Assembly (NCBI RefSeq): GCF_046115515.1
Contig: NZ_CP175953.1
Strand: one strand, 5' to 3'
Origin: Gracilimonas sp017641085
Lineage (GTDB): Bacteria; Bacteroidota; Rhodothermia; Balneolales; Balneolaceae
DNA: 64,000 nt
The translations under genes and the position numbers were made by a program. This document shows, piece after piece, positions 53,846 to 62,968 of this stretch; positions within the stretch are counted from its first letter, which is position 1; every line of letters begins with the position of its first letter. The notes under the pieces were generated by a model. That model saw nothing but the letters and a program-made list of their open reading frames with translations. It was not told where the DNA came from and ran no database searches.

Positions 53846-54694
53846 TCAATCCACCTTTCTGTTTATGATGTATTTTTCAGGTATTTCAGACCCCAAAACA
53901 CCAATACCGAACAGCGCATAATCATATTTTGCCGGATCTTCAGGGTCTAAAAACTTCAACCTTGCATTCAACTCGAGCACCGATTTCCAGTCGTTTTGCT
54001 TTCTGGATAATAACCCCAGTTTTCTGGCCTGCCGGGCTACGTGTACATCCAGAGGAATTTTTAACTCGGCAGGGGAGATGAAATCCATAATACCAGGATC
54101 TACCGGGCTGTTTTTGCGAATGCACCATCTCAGATACATATACAGTCGTTTGGCTGAGCTGTTTTTCTCGGGATTGGATACATGTTTACGAGTTCGTCGT
54201 GGCATCTCGGGATGAAAGGTGAAAAACTTCTCATGGAAAACAGCAATCAACTCTCTCTTCTGGCATTTAGCCTCATCAGAACAGTGTTTCCAGAACCGTT
54301 CGAAGGAGCCATACTTTAACAGAATGGTTTGCAGAATTTTCGTTAGCCAGTGTATGTCAACAGGCTTAAAGGTGCGGTGCTTAAAACCATCAAAGGCTGA
54401 AAAATCATTTTCCGAGTAATGTTCTATAAATTCAGCAGGTTTGTACTGCATGCGTTGAAGCAGTTCTTCAACTTTTGCATTCACAATATCCCGGCGCCCC
54501 CAGGCCATGGTTGCTGCAAAAAAACCGGCAAGTTCCTGATCCCGCTTATCCTCAAAGGCATGCATGAATTGAACGGGGTCTTCATTGATGTAGTTCGGCT
54601 GCTCGATTTTTTCAACCAATTCATCCAGAAAGGGTTTAAGCTCAGTGAGTTTATTCCTGGAAAGCGTTTTGAATTTCTTTCTTTTTCGGGGCAA
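53846..54694 (-). CDS. TIGR02757 family (DUF2400) protein
   Basis: A 282-residue protein of the TIGR02757 family, found in Bacteroidota and relatives; its function is not established. Conserved parts: DPVQFMHAFEDKRDQELAGFFAATMAWGRR, KRLYMYLRWCIRKNSPVDPGIM and PLDVHVARQARKLGLL, which resemble helix-hairpin-helix DNA glycosylase C-termini (KYDYALFGIGVLG). DNA-repair relation is inference. The N-terminus is strongly basic (PRKRKKFKT). Confidence 0.9.
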   Translation of the reverse strand: MPRKRKKFKTLSRNKLTELKPFLDELVEKIEQPNYINEDPVQFMHAFEDKRDQELAGFFAATMAWGRRDIVNAKVEELLQRMQYKPAEFIEHYSENDFSAFDGFKHRTFKPVDIHWLTKILQTILLKYGSFERFWKHCSDEAKCQKRELIAVFHEKFFTFHPEMPRRTRKHVSNPEKNSSAKRLYMYLRWCIRKNSPVDPGIMDFISPAELKIPLDVHVARQARKLGLLSRKQNDWKSVLELNARLKFLDPEDPAKYDYALFGIGVLGSEIPEKYIINRKVD

Positions 54695-54796
54695 TGTGCT
54701 GCTCTGAATTATTTATTATAAAGTATTAGTTATACAGGACGATAAACAAAGGGTGGAGATCGTTCCTCTTTCCCTTTCAAACAAAAACAAAGCGAA

Positions 54797-55408
54797 TTGA
54801 TTCAGTTTCTAAAAAATCGGTTTTTTGCCGCTGTGGATAACTATATGCATTCACAATACGGTAGCCGTAAAGAAGTTTTATTCGAAAGCCATCCGAATGT
54901 AATCGTAGAGATTGGTGCGGGATATGGAGCGAATTTCAGGTATTTAAGAAAAGGAACCAAAGTTAAAGTAGTGGAACCCAATGCCGGGTTTAAAGATGTT
55001 CTCAAATACCAGGCCGGAAAATATGGAGTCAATCTGGAAATTTATGAGTCGGTTGCTGAGGAAATACCACTTTCAGATTCCTCTGCTGCAATGGTGATAA
55101 GCAGTTTGGTGCTTTGCTCAGTTAAGAACATGCCGAAAGTATTATCTGAGGTGAAAAGGATTCTTGAGCCGGAAGGGAAGTTTGTTTACCTGGAGCATGT
55201 AAGGGCGCACAAGCATAGTTGGGTATGCAAGATTCAGCGAATGGTAAAAAGCTCATGGAAGTGGTTTTTTGACGGTTGCAATGTTACCCGTGATACCGGG
55301 CGGATTATCATGATGGCCGGATTCAGCGAGATAAAGCAAGATGAATTCCAACTTCCCACCTTTTTTGTTCCCATCAGGCCGCATATAGCAGGTATAGCCG
55401 TCAAATAA
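54797..55408 (+). CDS. Class I SAM-dependent methyltransferase
   Basis: A 203-residue methyltransferase. SAM motif I is VIVEIGAGYGANFRYL, followed by VKVVEPNAGFK; the motif-IV area is AAMVISSLVLCSVKN, and FVYLEHVRAH lies downstream. The pattern resembles METTL7/Tmt1-like small methyltransferases; the substrate is unknown. The start is TTG at 54797; ATG at 54846 is the alternative. Its stop directly abuts the mutY stop on the other strand. Confidence 0.85.
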   Translation: MIQFLKNRFFAAVDNYMHSQYGSRKEVLFESHPNVIVEIGAGYGANFRYLRKGTKVKVVEPNAGFKDVLKYQAGKYGVNLEIYESVAEEIPLSDSSAAMVISSLVLCSVKNMPKVLSEVKRILEPEGKFVYLEHVRAHKHSWVCKIQRMVKSSWKWFFDGCNVTRDTGRIIMMAGFSEIKQDEFQLPTFFVPIRPHIAGIAVK

Positions 55409-56497
55409 CTAAATACCCAGCTCACCCTGGCCTTTACCCACCAGTCGTTCGGTTAATACTTTATTCGCTTTGGGAAAGGGATACCTTTCAAGTTCATTGC
55501 GCTCCACCCAGCGAATTTCCTGGCTCGACTTAGGCCGTGGTTCTCCCGACACCAGCTTACACATCCACGCATGCATGGTGATGGAGAAATGAGAGTAGGT
55601 GTGTTTCAGGCTCATTAATTCCTTAAAGGCTTTTACTTCCACACCCAGTTCTTCTTGTAATTCCCGCTCTATAGTTTCCTGAATTTCTTCATCACCTTCT
55701 TGTTTGCCTCCGGGGAATTCCCAAAGTCCTCCAAGCATGGCATCTTCAGGCCTTAAAGCTATCAACAACTTTCCGTCTTCGGCTTCAATAATGCCAACGC
55801 CAATGGTGTGGTGTGGTTTCTTTTTTGCCGGAGACTTGTAGGGGATGGTATCCGTTTTTGCGGTTTTGGCAGCTACACAACCTGACTGAACCGGGCATTT
55901 ATCACATTCCGGATTGGTGGGTTTACAAACTACTGACCCCAGTTCCATCATTGCCTGGTTGAAATCGGCCGGGTTATCCTCATCAATCAGTTCAGTGGCA
56001 AAATCCTGAACTTTGTTCTTTGTTTTGCTGCTGCGGATGTCCTCCTCAATCCCAAAATACCGGGTAAGTACGCGAATTACGTTTCCATCTACTACCGCAT
56101 TCGGTTTGTTGAAGGCAATACTGGTAACAGCGGCAGCCGTGTATGGGCCAATTCCTTTCAGCTTGATGATTTCATCATAGCTCTCCGGTAGTTTGCCGTT
56201 ATAATCCTGAACAACCGTTTTGGCAGCAGAGTGAAGGTTTCTTGCACGGCTGTAGTATCCCAATCCTTCCCAGGCTTTCAGCACTTCCTGCTGTTCAGCA
56301 TTGGCCAAATCAAAAACGGTGGGAAACAGGGAAATGAAATTCTGGAAGTAAGGTGTGGCTTGATCAACCCGCGTTTGCTGGAGCATTATTTCCGATACCC
56401 AAATTTTGTAGGGATCGGCTTCACCCCGCCACGGCATTTGGCGTTTATGATCCTGGTACCAGCTTTGCAGGTGATTAGTAAAGTCGTTGTTATTCAA
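55409..56497 (-). CDS. mutY: A/G-specific adenine glycosylase MutY
   Basis: A 362-residue repair glycosylase removing adenine paired with 8-oxoguanine. Helix-hairpin-helix LKGIGPYTAAAVTSIAF, catalytic Asp in VVDGNV, Glu in the EIMLQQTRV region, and the 4Fe-4S ligands C-x6-C-x2-C-x5-C (CKPTNPECDKCPVQSGC). The C-terminal Nudix-like domain (GLWEFPGGKQEGDE) reads 8-oxoG. Intact and of standard length. It ends the operon epimerase, propeller/Ig protein, mutY on the minus strand. Confidence 0.97.
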   Translation of the reverse strand: MNNNDFTNHLQSWYQDHKRQMPWRGEADPYKIWVSEIMLQQTRVDQATPYFQNFISLFPTVFDLANAEQQEVLKAWEGLGYYSRARNLHSAAKTVVQDYNGKLPESYDEIIKLKGIGPYTAAAVTSIAFNKPNAVVDGNVIRVLTRYFGIEEDIRSSKTKNKVQDFATELIDEDNPADFNQAMMELGSVVCKPTNPECDKCPVQSGCVAAKTAKTDTIPYKSPAKKKPHHTIGVGIIEAEDGKLLIALRPEDAMLGGLWEFPGGKQEGDEEIQETIERELQEELGVEVKAFKELMSLKHTYSHFSITMHAWMCKLVSGEPRPKSSQEIRWVERNELERYPFPKANKVLTERLVGKGQGELGI

Positions 56498-56521
56498 AAG
56501 AGAAACTGCGTTCTAATATTG

Positions 56522-58057
56522 TTATTCGTCGCCGCGGGTAATATTGAGCACATTCAGAGTCACATCAATGGAAGATGCAGCTCCGAGCCTGTCGGTAGCA
56601 ATGACCTTAAACGTGGATTCGCCTACCTGTCGTTCGGTTGGCGTCCAGGTAAATTCCCCGGTTTTCTCGTTAATGGTAGCACCATCCGGCATATCAACAC
56701 CGATGTATCTGACCAGTGAATTTTGCGGGTTTTCAGGATCAGTAGCATTAAACTGTAGCGTGTATTCTTCATTAACCGCTATAGAAGTAGAGCGAACCGG
56801 ACTGAACCGGGGAGGAGCATTAAAAGAGCGCACATCTACAACAAAGCGAGTGCTGTCGGATTGCCCTTCGGAATTAGTGGCTACAATGCTGAACCAGAAA
56901 TTTCCAACCTGGTTGATGGTCGGCTGCCAGAAAAAGCCCTGCTTTCGAATTTTGGCATTCTGTGCATTAGATCGATATGAAAACTCAACCTGATCTGTCG
57001 GATAATTCCCTTCCATTTCAAAAGCTAAAATAAGCGGATTTGGATAGGTTATTATCTGTTTGGGAATTGGTTTTATGCTGAATTCACCGGAAGCGGAGGT
57101 GTTGGATTCGGATGATTGCTCGCGCATCATAATTTCAGAGATATTGTCATTTTCTGAAATCCAAATTCGGTTGGCGCTGTTGGCGAGGTAATTTCCTGCA
57201 CGGGTATCATCCTTCCATATGCCGAGAAGACCGGATTCATCGGTTGTCCAAACACGGCCGGATACCGTTCTCACAAAAAGCCGTCCATTCCAGCTGGAAA
57301 TGTGATCAACGGACTCGTTGGTAACGCCAATTTTTTTCCCGATTCCGGTGGATCTTATCTCAAAAATCTCTCCGGTAGCAGTGCTTCCCCAAACCTGTTC
57401 CTGATCTACAAAGATGTGCTCCAAAGGCCTGTGTAACGAAATATTGGCTGAGTTTTGCAGGGTGCTATCCTGTTGATTGAAAACGAGGAGGGAAGGAGCA
57501 TCGGTAAGTACAAAAAGCTGATTGCTTAGGTTGGATGAGCTTAAATCCATAACGCTTGCTCCGTTCATGAAACTCCCGGCCACAATCTCGGGATCAGAGT
57601 CCACTGTTTCCGGGGATTCCAGAGAAACACGGCCCAAACCTTCTTCTCCCAATGCTATATATAAACTGTTTTTTAAACGGGCGGCAGCTTTGGGCTGAGC
57701 GGGCAAGATGGTGGATGAATAAACCCCTAATACCGAGGTAGGTTCAAGAACGGTGAGTCTTCTCGAATCTCCGAACAGGTAAGCAAAACGGATGTCGGCC
57801 ATAATGATATTTCCGCGACGCTGCATACCGGAAGAAGTATAAAGCCATTGCAGCGAATCAGGGTAGGCTCTGAATACAGCCATGCCTTCACTTTCGGATA
57901 GCACATACAAATGAGAAGGAGAAGCTTCCATCGTCTTTACATCCGGGATTTCCATCATCCGGGCATAATTCTGCACCAGTTTTTGCTGCCCCATAGCCTG
58001 CGAAATACAGATGAACACAAGTGTAAGTATCAGGGTAATCCTTGAAATAAGTTTCAT
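56522..58057 (-). CDS. Secreted beta-propeller plus Ig/cadherin-like protein
   Basis: A 511-residue exported protein. Signal peptide (MKLISRITLILTLVF) ends near AMGQ. Residues about 30-330 form repeated short beta units (for example SPSHLYVLSESEGMAVF, LKNSLYIALGEEGLGRV, QVWGSTATGEIFEI), compatible with a propeller of about six blades. Two Ig/cadherin-like domains follow (PTINQVGNFWFSIVATNSEG near residue 405 and GEFTWTPTERQVGESTFKVIATDRLG near 485), of the He_PIG type. Start 58057 begins the signal peptide; an ATG at 58126 would add 23 residues. It is 4 bp downstream of the epimerase gene and 24 bp ahead of mutY. No C-terminal sorting domain. Function unknown. Confidence 0.7.
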   Translation of the reverse strand: MKLISRITLILTLVFICISQAMGQQKLVQNYARMMEIPDVKTMEASPSHLYVLSESEGMAVFRAYPDSLQWLYTSSGMQRRGNIIMADIRFAYLFGDSRRLTVLEPTSVLGVYSSTILPAQPKAAARLKNSLYIALGEEGLGRVSLESPETVDSDPEIVAGSFMNGASVMDLSSSNLSNQLFVLTDAPSLLVFNQQDSTLQNSANISLHRPLEHIFVDQEQVWGSTATGEIFEIRSTGIGKKIGVTNESVDHISSWNGRLFVRTVSGRVWTTDESGLLGIWKDDTRAGNYLANSANRIWISENDNISEIMMREQSSESNTSASGEFSIKPIPKQIITYPNPLILAFEMEGNYPTDQVEFSYRSNAQNAKIRKQGFFWQPTINQVGNFWFSIVATNSEGQSDSTRFVVDVRSFNAPPRFSPVRSTSIAVNEEYTLQFNATDPENPQNSLVRYIGVDMPDGATINEKTGEFTWTPTERQVGESTFKVIATDRLGAASSIDVTLNVLNITRGDE

Positions 58058-58061
58058 ATCA

Positions 58062-59036
58062 CTATAACCAGTTATGCATTTTGTACCAGTGGATGGTTCG
58101 GGAGATTCCCTCAGCCAGCGAAACATCAGGAGTATAGTCTAAATCTTTGTGAGCTTTATCGGAGGTGCAGGTCCATTCCAATATCAGCTCATTTGCTTTC
58201 TCCTTGTTAATAACGGGATATTTTCCAATTAATGATGCCACGTTTTCTATTACACCTGCCGCTTTTTTAACCAATCCGGGTTTAATTTTGACCGGGATCG
58301 CTTTTTTGCCCATTACTTTGGAGGTGACAGCACGAATCTCGTTCCAGGAATGGGTGCCTTCCCCGGAAATAAAATAAGTATGGACGCCTGTATCTTTTTT
58401 ATGAGCAGCCTGCATAATCCCGTTCACTAAATCACTAACATACACCATCGAAAGGCGGGGATTGTTCCCATCGCCTACAATCGGGCAAATACCTTTTGAG
58501 AACGCCTGGAAGAAAGAGAAAATCTGGTCTTCACGGGGTCCATATACTGCAGGCGGGCGGATGATTTTTATACTGTCCTTCCCACTCACCGCTTTATGAA
58601 TACGGGCCTCCATCTCTTTCTTTGACTCCCCATACATACTCACAGGGTTCATAGGTTCCCCTTCTGTTTTGGGTGAACCGTTACTGGGACCGGCGGCAGC
58701 TAATGAGGATAAAATCATCATGTTCCTGACACCTTTTTTTTGAGCCAGGCGGACAAGATCCTCTGTGGCATCAACATTGGCGTGGGTAAATTCTTTTTTG
58801 GTGGGAGCTTTTACAATGGCTGCAATGTGAAATAATACATCAGCACCCTCAAGTCCTTTTGATAAGGCATTTAAATTTTGAAGGTCTCCCGGCACTTTTT
58901 TGAAATCAAGGCCACTCAGCCATTTCTCATCACTTCTTACCAGGCAGCGTACTTCATCGTAGTCGTCAGATTTGATTAGAGCTTCAACTAAATGGCTTCC
59001 TATAAAACCTGTTCCTCCGGTTACAAAGGCTTTCAT
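58062..59036 (-). CDS. NAD-dependent epimerase/dehydratase-family protein (CerR-like candidate)
   Basis: A 324-residue extended SDR: Rossmann motif TGGTGFIGSHLVEAL, catalytic Tyr-x3-Lys in MYGESKKEM, and the RPPAVYGPRED segment. In Caulobacter a protein of this class, CerR, reduces in the ceramide pathway next to Spt and a GNAT-type ceramide synthase. Here spt, a GNAT protein and two glycosyltransferases lie on the other strand of the same 6 kb, so a ceramide role is a good hypothesis. Sugar-nucleotide epimerisation remains possible. It shares an operon with the propeller protein. Confidence 0.75.
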   Translation of the reverse strand: MKAFVTGGTGFIGSHLVEALIKSDDYDEVRCLVRSDEKWLSGLDFKKVPGDLQNLNALSKGLEGADVLFHIAAIVKAPTKKEFTHANVDATEDLVRLAQKKGVRNMMILSSLAAAGPSNGSPKTEGEPMNPVSMYGESKKEMEARIHKAVSGKDSIKIIRPPAVYGPREDQIFSFFQAFSKGICPIVGDGNNPRLSMVYVSDLVNGIMQAAHKKDTGVHTYFISGEGTHSWNEIRAVTSKVMGKKAIPVKIKPGLVKKAAGVIENVASLIGKYPVINKEKANELILEWTCTSDKAHKDLDYTPDVSLAEGISRTIHWYKMHNWL

Positions 59037-59141
59037 TTATTTCCTTATATTTGGCGAATCGTTTGGAATAAAAAAGAGTTTACAGCGAGGATCATCGCAG
59101 AGCAAATAAGATACAAATCTACCCTCTGCTTTTAAATTTTT

Positions 59142-60302
59142 ATGAAAGAATTACGAGTCGCCCTTTTTACAGGCAACTACAATCACATTAAAGACGGTGT
59201 TTCACTTACCCTGAATCGGTTGGTGAAGTTTTTGGAAGAGCAGGGGATACCGGTTTTGGTTTTCGGGCCAACGGTTAAGGAGCCTGCGCTTAATCACAAC
59301 GGACGACTGGTTTCGGTGCCATCCATCCGTATGCCGGTTTCCGGGCGGGGAGAGTACCGGGTACCGATTGGGATCTCGGAAGAGGCAAAAAGGGAATTAG
59401 ATGAATTTAATCCCACCCTGGTTCACATCGCAACGCCCGATCGTGCCGGATACAAGGCCTTACTTTGGGCACAGAAAAACAATGTGCAGGTAGTGGGTTC
59501 CTATCACACTCACTTCACCAGCTACTTTAAATACTATGGCCTTACGCCTATAGAATTTCTGGCGTGGAGGTATTTGAGCTGGTTCTATAATTCCTGCACA
59601 CACGTGTATGTGCCTTCACAATCGATGATTGATGAATTGAAAAATCATGGTTTCGAGGATGGGATGAAAATCTGGGCCCGTGGGGTAAATACAAAACTAT
59701 ACTCTCCTGAAAAACGGGATATGGAATGGCGCAGAGCAGCAGGGTTTGAAGACGATGATATTGTTGTCACGTTTGTATCGCGCCTGGTGTGGGAAAAAGA
59801 GCTGGATACATTCCGGCACAGTGTACAGCAAGTGGCCTCAAAAAATCCAAAAGTAAAACCTCTTGTGGTTGGCGACGGACCTGCAATGGCCGAACTGCAG
59901 AAATTAATGCCGGAAGCCCATTACACCGGTTTTCTGGAAGGTGAAAACCTGGCAAGAGCTTATGCCAGCAGTGATGTTTTTCTATTTCCCTCCCATACCG
60001 AAACCTTCGGAAATGTTACACTGGAAGCCATGAGCAGTGGTTTGCCCTGCCTGGTTGCAGATGCCACCGGAAGTAAATCATTAGTAGAACACGGGGTAAA
60101 CGGTGGCTTAGCTGAGCCGGAGAATAAAGTGGATTTCGTGAAAAAATTATCCATCATTGTTTCGGATCAAAGCCTTCGCGACAAAATGCGAAAAGCCTCC
60201 CGGGAAAAAGCACTCGAATATGAGTGGGATGAAATTAATGGTCAGCTGGTCCAAAATTATAAAGAAGCTTTAAAACTCCCGGTTCCGCAAACCTATTTAT
60301 AA
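59142..60302 (+). CDS. GT4-family glycosyltransferase (GT-B)
   Basis: A 386-residue GT-B glycosyltransferase of the GT4/MgtA-SqdX type. N-terminal acceptor half with FTGNYNHIKDGVSLTLNRL and ATPDRAGYKALLW; C-terminal donor half with VSRLVWEKELDTF, VVGDGPAMAELQKL and the E-x7-E motif region FGNVTLEAMSSGLPCLVAD. It transfers a sugar, probably from GDP-mannose or UDP-sugar, to a lipid acceptor (family inference). 13 bp before the second GT gene, so one operon. Confidence 0.88.
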   Translation: MKELRVALFTGNYNHIKDGVSLTLNRLVKFLEEQGIPVLVFGPTVKEPALNHNGRLVSVPSIRMPVSGRGEYRVPIGISEEAKRELDEFNPTLVHIATPDRAGYKALLWAQKNNVQVVGSYHTHFTSYFKYYGLTPIEFLAWRYLSWFYNSCTHVYVPSQSMIDELKNHGFEDGMKIWARGVNTKLYSPEKRDMEWRRAAGFEDDDIVVTFVSRLVWEKELDTFRHSVQQVASKNPKVKPLVVGDGPAMAELQKLMPEAHYTGFLEGENLARAYASSDVFLFPSHTETFGNVTLEAMSSGLPCLVADATGSKSLVEHGVNGGLAEPENKVDFVKKLSIIVSDQSLRDKMRKASREKALEYEWDEINGQLVQNYKEALKLPVPQTYL

Positions 60303-60315
60303 AGAAATTTAGTCC

Positions 60316-61491
60316 ATGAAAATCATAGACGTCGCAGAGTTTTATACAGATCAGGGTGGAGGGGTGAAAACCTACATCAATCAGAAGCTGCAAGCCGGAA
60401 AAAAGCATGGCCATGATATTGTAATTGTAGCTCCCGGCGAAGACTGGGGTGAAGAAGAGCGCTATGGCGGGAGGGTGATTTGGGTGAAAGGCCCGCGACT
60501 GCCGGTAGATTGGCGCTACTACATTCTATGGAGAGAAAAAGCCGTGCATGAAATTCTGGATCGTGAAAAGCCCGATGTAGTTGAAGGTTCTTCGCCGTGG
60601 ACCGGTGGCTGGTTTGCCGGGCGCTGGAAAGGTGATGCTGTGAAGACCTTCATTTTTCATCAGGATCCGGTTGCGGCTTACCCTCATACTATATTTGGGA
60701 ATATACTTGGTTTTGACCGTGTTGATAAGCTCTTCGGATTCTACTGGAAATACCTGCAAAGGCTTAGTAGTAATTTTGATGCCACCATTGTAAGTGGAGA
60801 ATGGCTGGGCGAGCGGATTGACAATTATGGAGTGAACAACCCCATTCCGGTTCCATTTGGAATAGATAAAGACTTCTTCTCACCAAGCCGAAGAGATCCC
60901 GAGCTTCGGAAAAAACTGTTATCCGATTTCGGGTTACCGGAAACCGCAAAGTTGATGATTGCCATCAGTCGCCACCATCCTGAAAAAAGACTGGGTTCTC
61001 TTATCGGCGGGTTTCATGCAGCTGCTGAAGAAGAGCCCATGGCCCTGATTGTTTTCGGGGATGGCCCCATCCGTAAGTATGTGGACTTTAAAGCGAACCA
61101 AAGCCCGCACGTTAAGCTGATGGGTTTTACCGAAAACCGGGATGAGCTGGCGAACATCCTTGCTTCGTGCGATTACTTTGTGCACGGTTCTTCAGCAGAA
61201 ACCTATGGTATTGTGGTAGCCGAGGCGGTATGCAGTGGCTTGCCGGTGGTTGTTCCCCAAAGAGGGGGAGCCGGTGATATTGCCAATCCCGATATTGCTG
61301 AAACCTTTACAGCCGGAGATTCTTCATCCCTTAAAAAAGCCCTGCTGGATATTATCTCCAGAGATCGGGACGAGCTGGTTGCTGCATGTAAACTGGCGGC
61401 AAGTGAAGACATAGGAACGATGGATGACCACTTTAAACTTCTGTTTAAGAAATATGAACAATTGGTAGAACAGAAAAATACGGTTCTGTAA
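60316..61491 (+). CDS. GT4-family glycosyltransferase
   Basis: A 391-residue GT-B enzyme beginning MKIIDVAEFYTDQGGGVKTYINQ, with the GGG-containing loop of GT4 acceptor domains. C-terminal half: ISRHHPEKRLGSLIGGF, IVFGDGPIRKYVDF, HGSSAETYGIVVAEAVCSGLPVVVP with the E-x7-E motif, and GGAGDIANPD. Cotranscribed with the previous GT. Two GTs next to serine palmitoyltransferase suggest glycosylation of a sphingoid lipid. Confidence 0.88.
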   Translation: MKIIDVAEFYTDQGGGVKTYINQKLQAGKKHGHDIVIVAPGEDWGEEERYGGRVIWVKGPRLPVDWRYYILWREKAVHEILDREKPDVVEGSSPWTGGWFAGRWKGDAVKTFIFHQDPVAAYPHTIFGNILGFDRVDKLFGFYWKYLQRLSSNFDATIVSGEWLGERIDNYGVNNPIPVPFGIDKDFFSPSRRDPELRKKLLSDFGLPETAKLMIAISRHHPEKRLGSLIGGFHAAAEEEPMALIVFGDGPIRKYVDFKANQSPHVKLMGFTENRDELANILASCDYFVHGSSAETYGIVVAEAVCSGLPVVVPQRGGAGDIANPDIAETFTAGDSSSLKKALLDIISRDRDELVAACKLAASEDIGTMDDHFKLLFKKYEQLVEQKNTVL

Positions 61492-61639
61492 ACGCTGAAA
61501 GTGGAATTTTTGAATTCTGTGAATTTTGATGTTATTTACACTGTTTAGAATTCAGTAGCAGACCGATATATTTCTTATCTTCAGCACGAAATTAAACTTA
61601 TTTTACAGCGACCAGTTCTTAACCACGAGTTAGCGAAAA

Positions 61640-61670
61640 TTTGATAGAAATTTAATACTGGCTATATTTC
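61640..61670 (+). promoter_or_regulatory. Promoter of spt
   Basis: TTTG (61640-61643), exactly 19 bp, then TATATTTC (61663-61670), one base off TAnnTTTG. The best complete Bacteroidota-type promoter in the window. It lies 36 bp before the spt start at 61707. Confidence 0.6.
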
Positions 61671-61706
61671 GCTGTTTATTTAGAATCTTTGTTAAGGAAT
61701 TACCGA

Positions 61707-62945
61707 ATGGCCGACCAAAAATCCAGCGCCACAAAATCAGACATTTTTTCGAAGGCTTTTAATTTCACAAAAGCGGATGAAGTCAAAGAAATGGGGCTGT
61801 ATCCGTACTTTAAACCTCTCGAAGCAACGGACGGTACAATTGTTGAAATCGAAGGTAAAAAAGTAATTATGGCCGGGTCTAATAATTATTTGGGCCTCAC
61901 CAACGATCAGCGCACGATTAAAGCAGCTCAGGATGCCCTCAAAAAATATGGTACAGGATGTACCGGCTCTCGCTATCTAAACGGTACACTCGACAGTCAC
62001 CTCGAACTGGAGGATAAGCTAGCCAAGTTTATGGGCAAAGAAGGGTGTGTGCTTTTCAGTACCGGTTATCAAACCAATGAAGGCGCTATACAGACCATTG
62101 CCGATCGTAACGATATTATTTTCTCAGATAAAGACAACCACGCCTGTATTGTAGTGGGTACTCTTGTTTCGAACGCTAAGACCATGCGTTATAAGCATAA
62201 TGACATGGATCAGCTACGAAAACTCCTTGAAAGAGCCGATCCTGACGCCGGAAAAATCATTGTAACTGATGGGGTATTTTCAATGTCAGGAACACTGGCT
62301 AAAGTACCCGAACTGGTTAAGTTGGCCAAGGAATTTAATGCCCGATTATATCTTGATGATGCTCATGCTGTTGGAGTAGTTGGAGACGGTGGAAGAGGAT
62401 CAGCATCTGTATTTGGATTGACCGATGAAGTCGACTTGATTAGCGGAACATTCTCAAAATCATTTGCGTCCCTTGGAGGGTTTTTAGTAGGGGATCGTCC
62501 TGTAATTGAATACATACGTCATAAATCACCGGCGCATATATTTAGTGCATCCATGCCACCCGCTAATGTGGCAACGGTACTTAAAGTTCTGGAGATTCTT
62601 CAGGAAGAAACCTGGAGATTGGACCGTCTCGAAGAAATTGCCAATTACATGCGTAAAGAACTGCGAGGCTTAGGATTTAATGTATGGAGCAGTCAGAGTC
62701 CAATCATCCCTGTTGTAATTGGGGAAATGATGGACTGTTTCAAATTCTGGAAAGATCTGTTTGAGGAAGGCGTTTATACGAATGCGGTTGTTCCACCGGC
62801 TGTGCCACAAGGGCAGTCGCTGCTGCGAACAAGTTATATGGCAAGTCATACAGACGAACATCTCGATCAAATTCTGGAGGCATTTCGTAAAGTAGGCTTA
62901 AAACACGGCGTGATTGACAGAAATGGCCATTCAGCAACCGAATAA
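61707..62945 (+). CDS. spt: Serine palmitoyltransferase (alpha-oxoamine synthase family)
   Basis: A 412-residue PLP enzyme condensing serine with acyl-CoA to 3-ketosphinganine, the first step of sphingolipid synthesis. Closer to Bacteroidota Spt than to BioF/Kbl: opening MGLYPYFKPLEATDG, IMAGSNNYLGLT, YGTGCTGSRYLNGTLDSH, FSTGYQTNEGAI, SDKDNHACIVVG, LDDAHAVGVVGDGGRG and the PLP lysine (K251) in SGTFSKSFASLGGF. Start 61707 has AAGGA 9 bp upstream; a TTG at 61689 is unlikely. Followed 23 bp later by the GNAT gene. Confidence 0.9.
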   Translation: MADQKSSATKSDIFSKAFNFTKADEVKEMGLYPYFKPLEATDGTIVEIEGKKVIMAGSNNYLGLTNDQRTIKAAQDALKKYGTGCTGSRYLNGTLDSHLELEDKLAKFMGKEGCVLFSTGYQTNEGAIQTIADRNDIIFSDKDNHACIVVGTLVSNAKTMRYKHNDMDQLRKLLERADPDAGKIIVTDGVFSMSGTLAKVPELVKLAKEFNARLYLDDAHAVGVVGDGGRGSASVFGLTDEVDLISGTFSKSFASLGGFLVGDRPVIEYIRHKSPAHIFSASMPPANVATVLKVLEILQEETWRLDRLEEIANYMRKELRGLGFNVWSSQSPIIPVVIGEMMDCFKFWKDLFEEGVYTNAVVPPAVPQGQSLLRTSYMASHTDEHLDQILEAFRKVGLKHGVIDRNGHSATE

Positions 62946-62968
62946 ACCCTTAATCTTACCAAGGCTGC

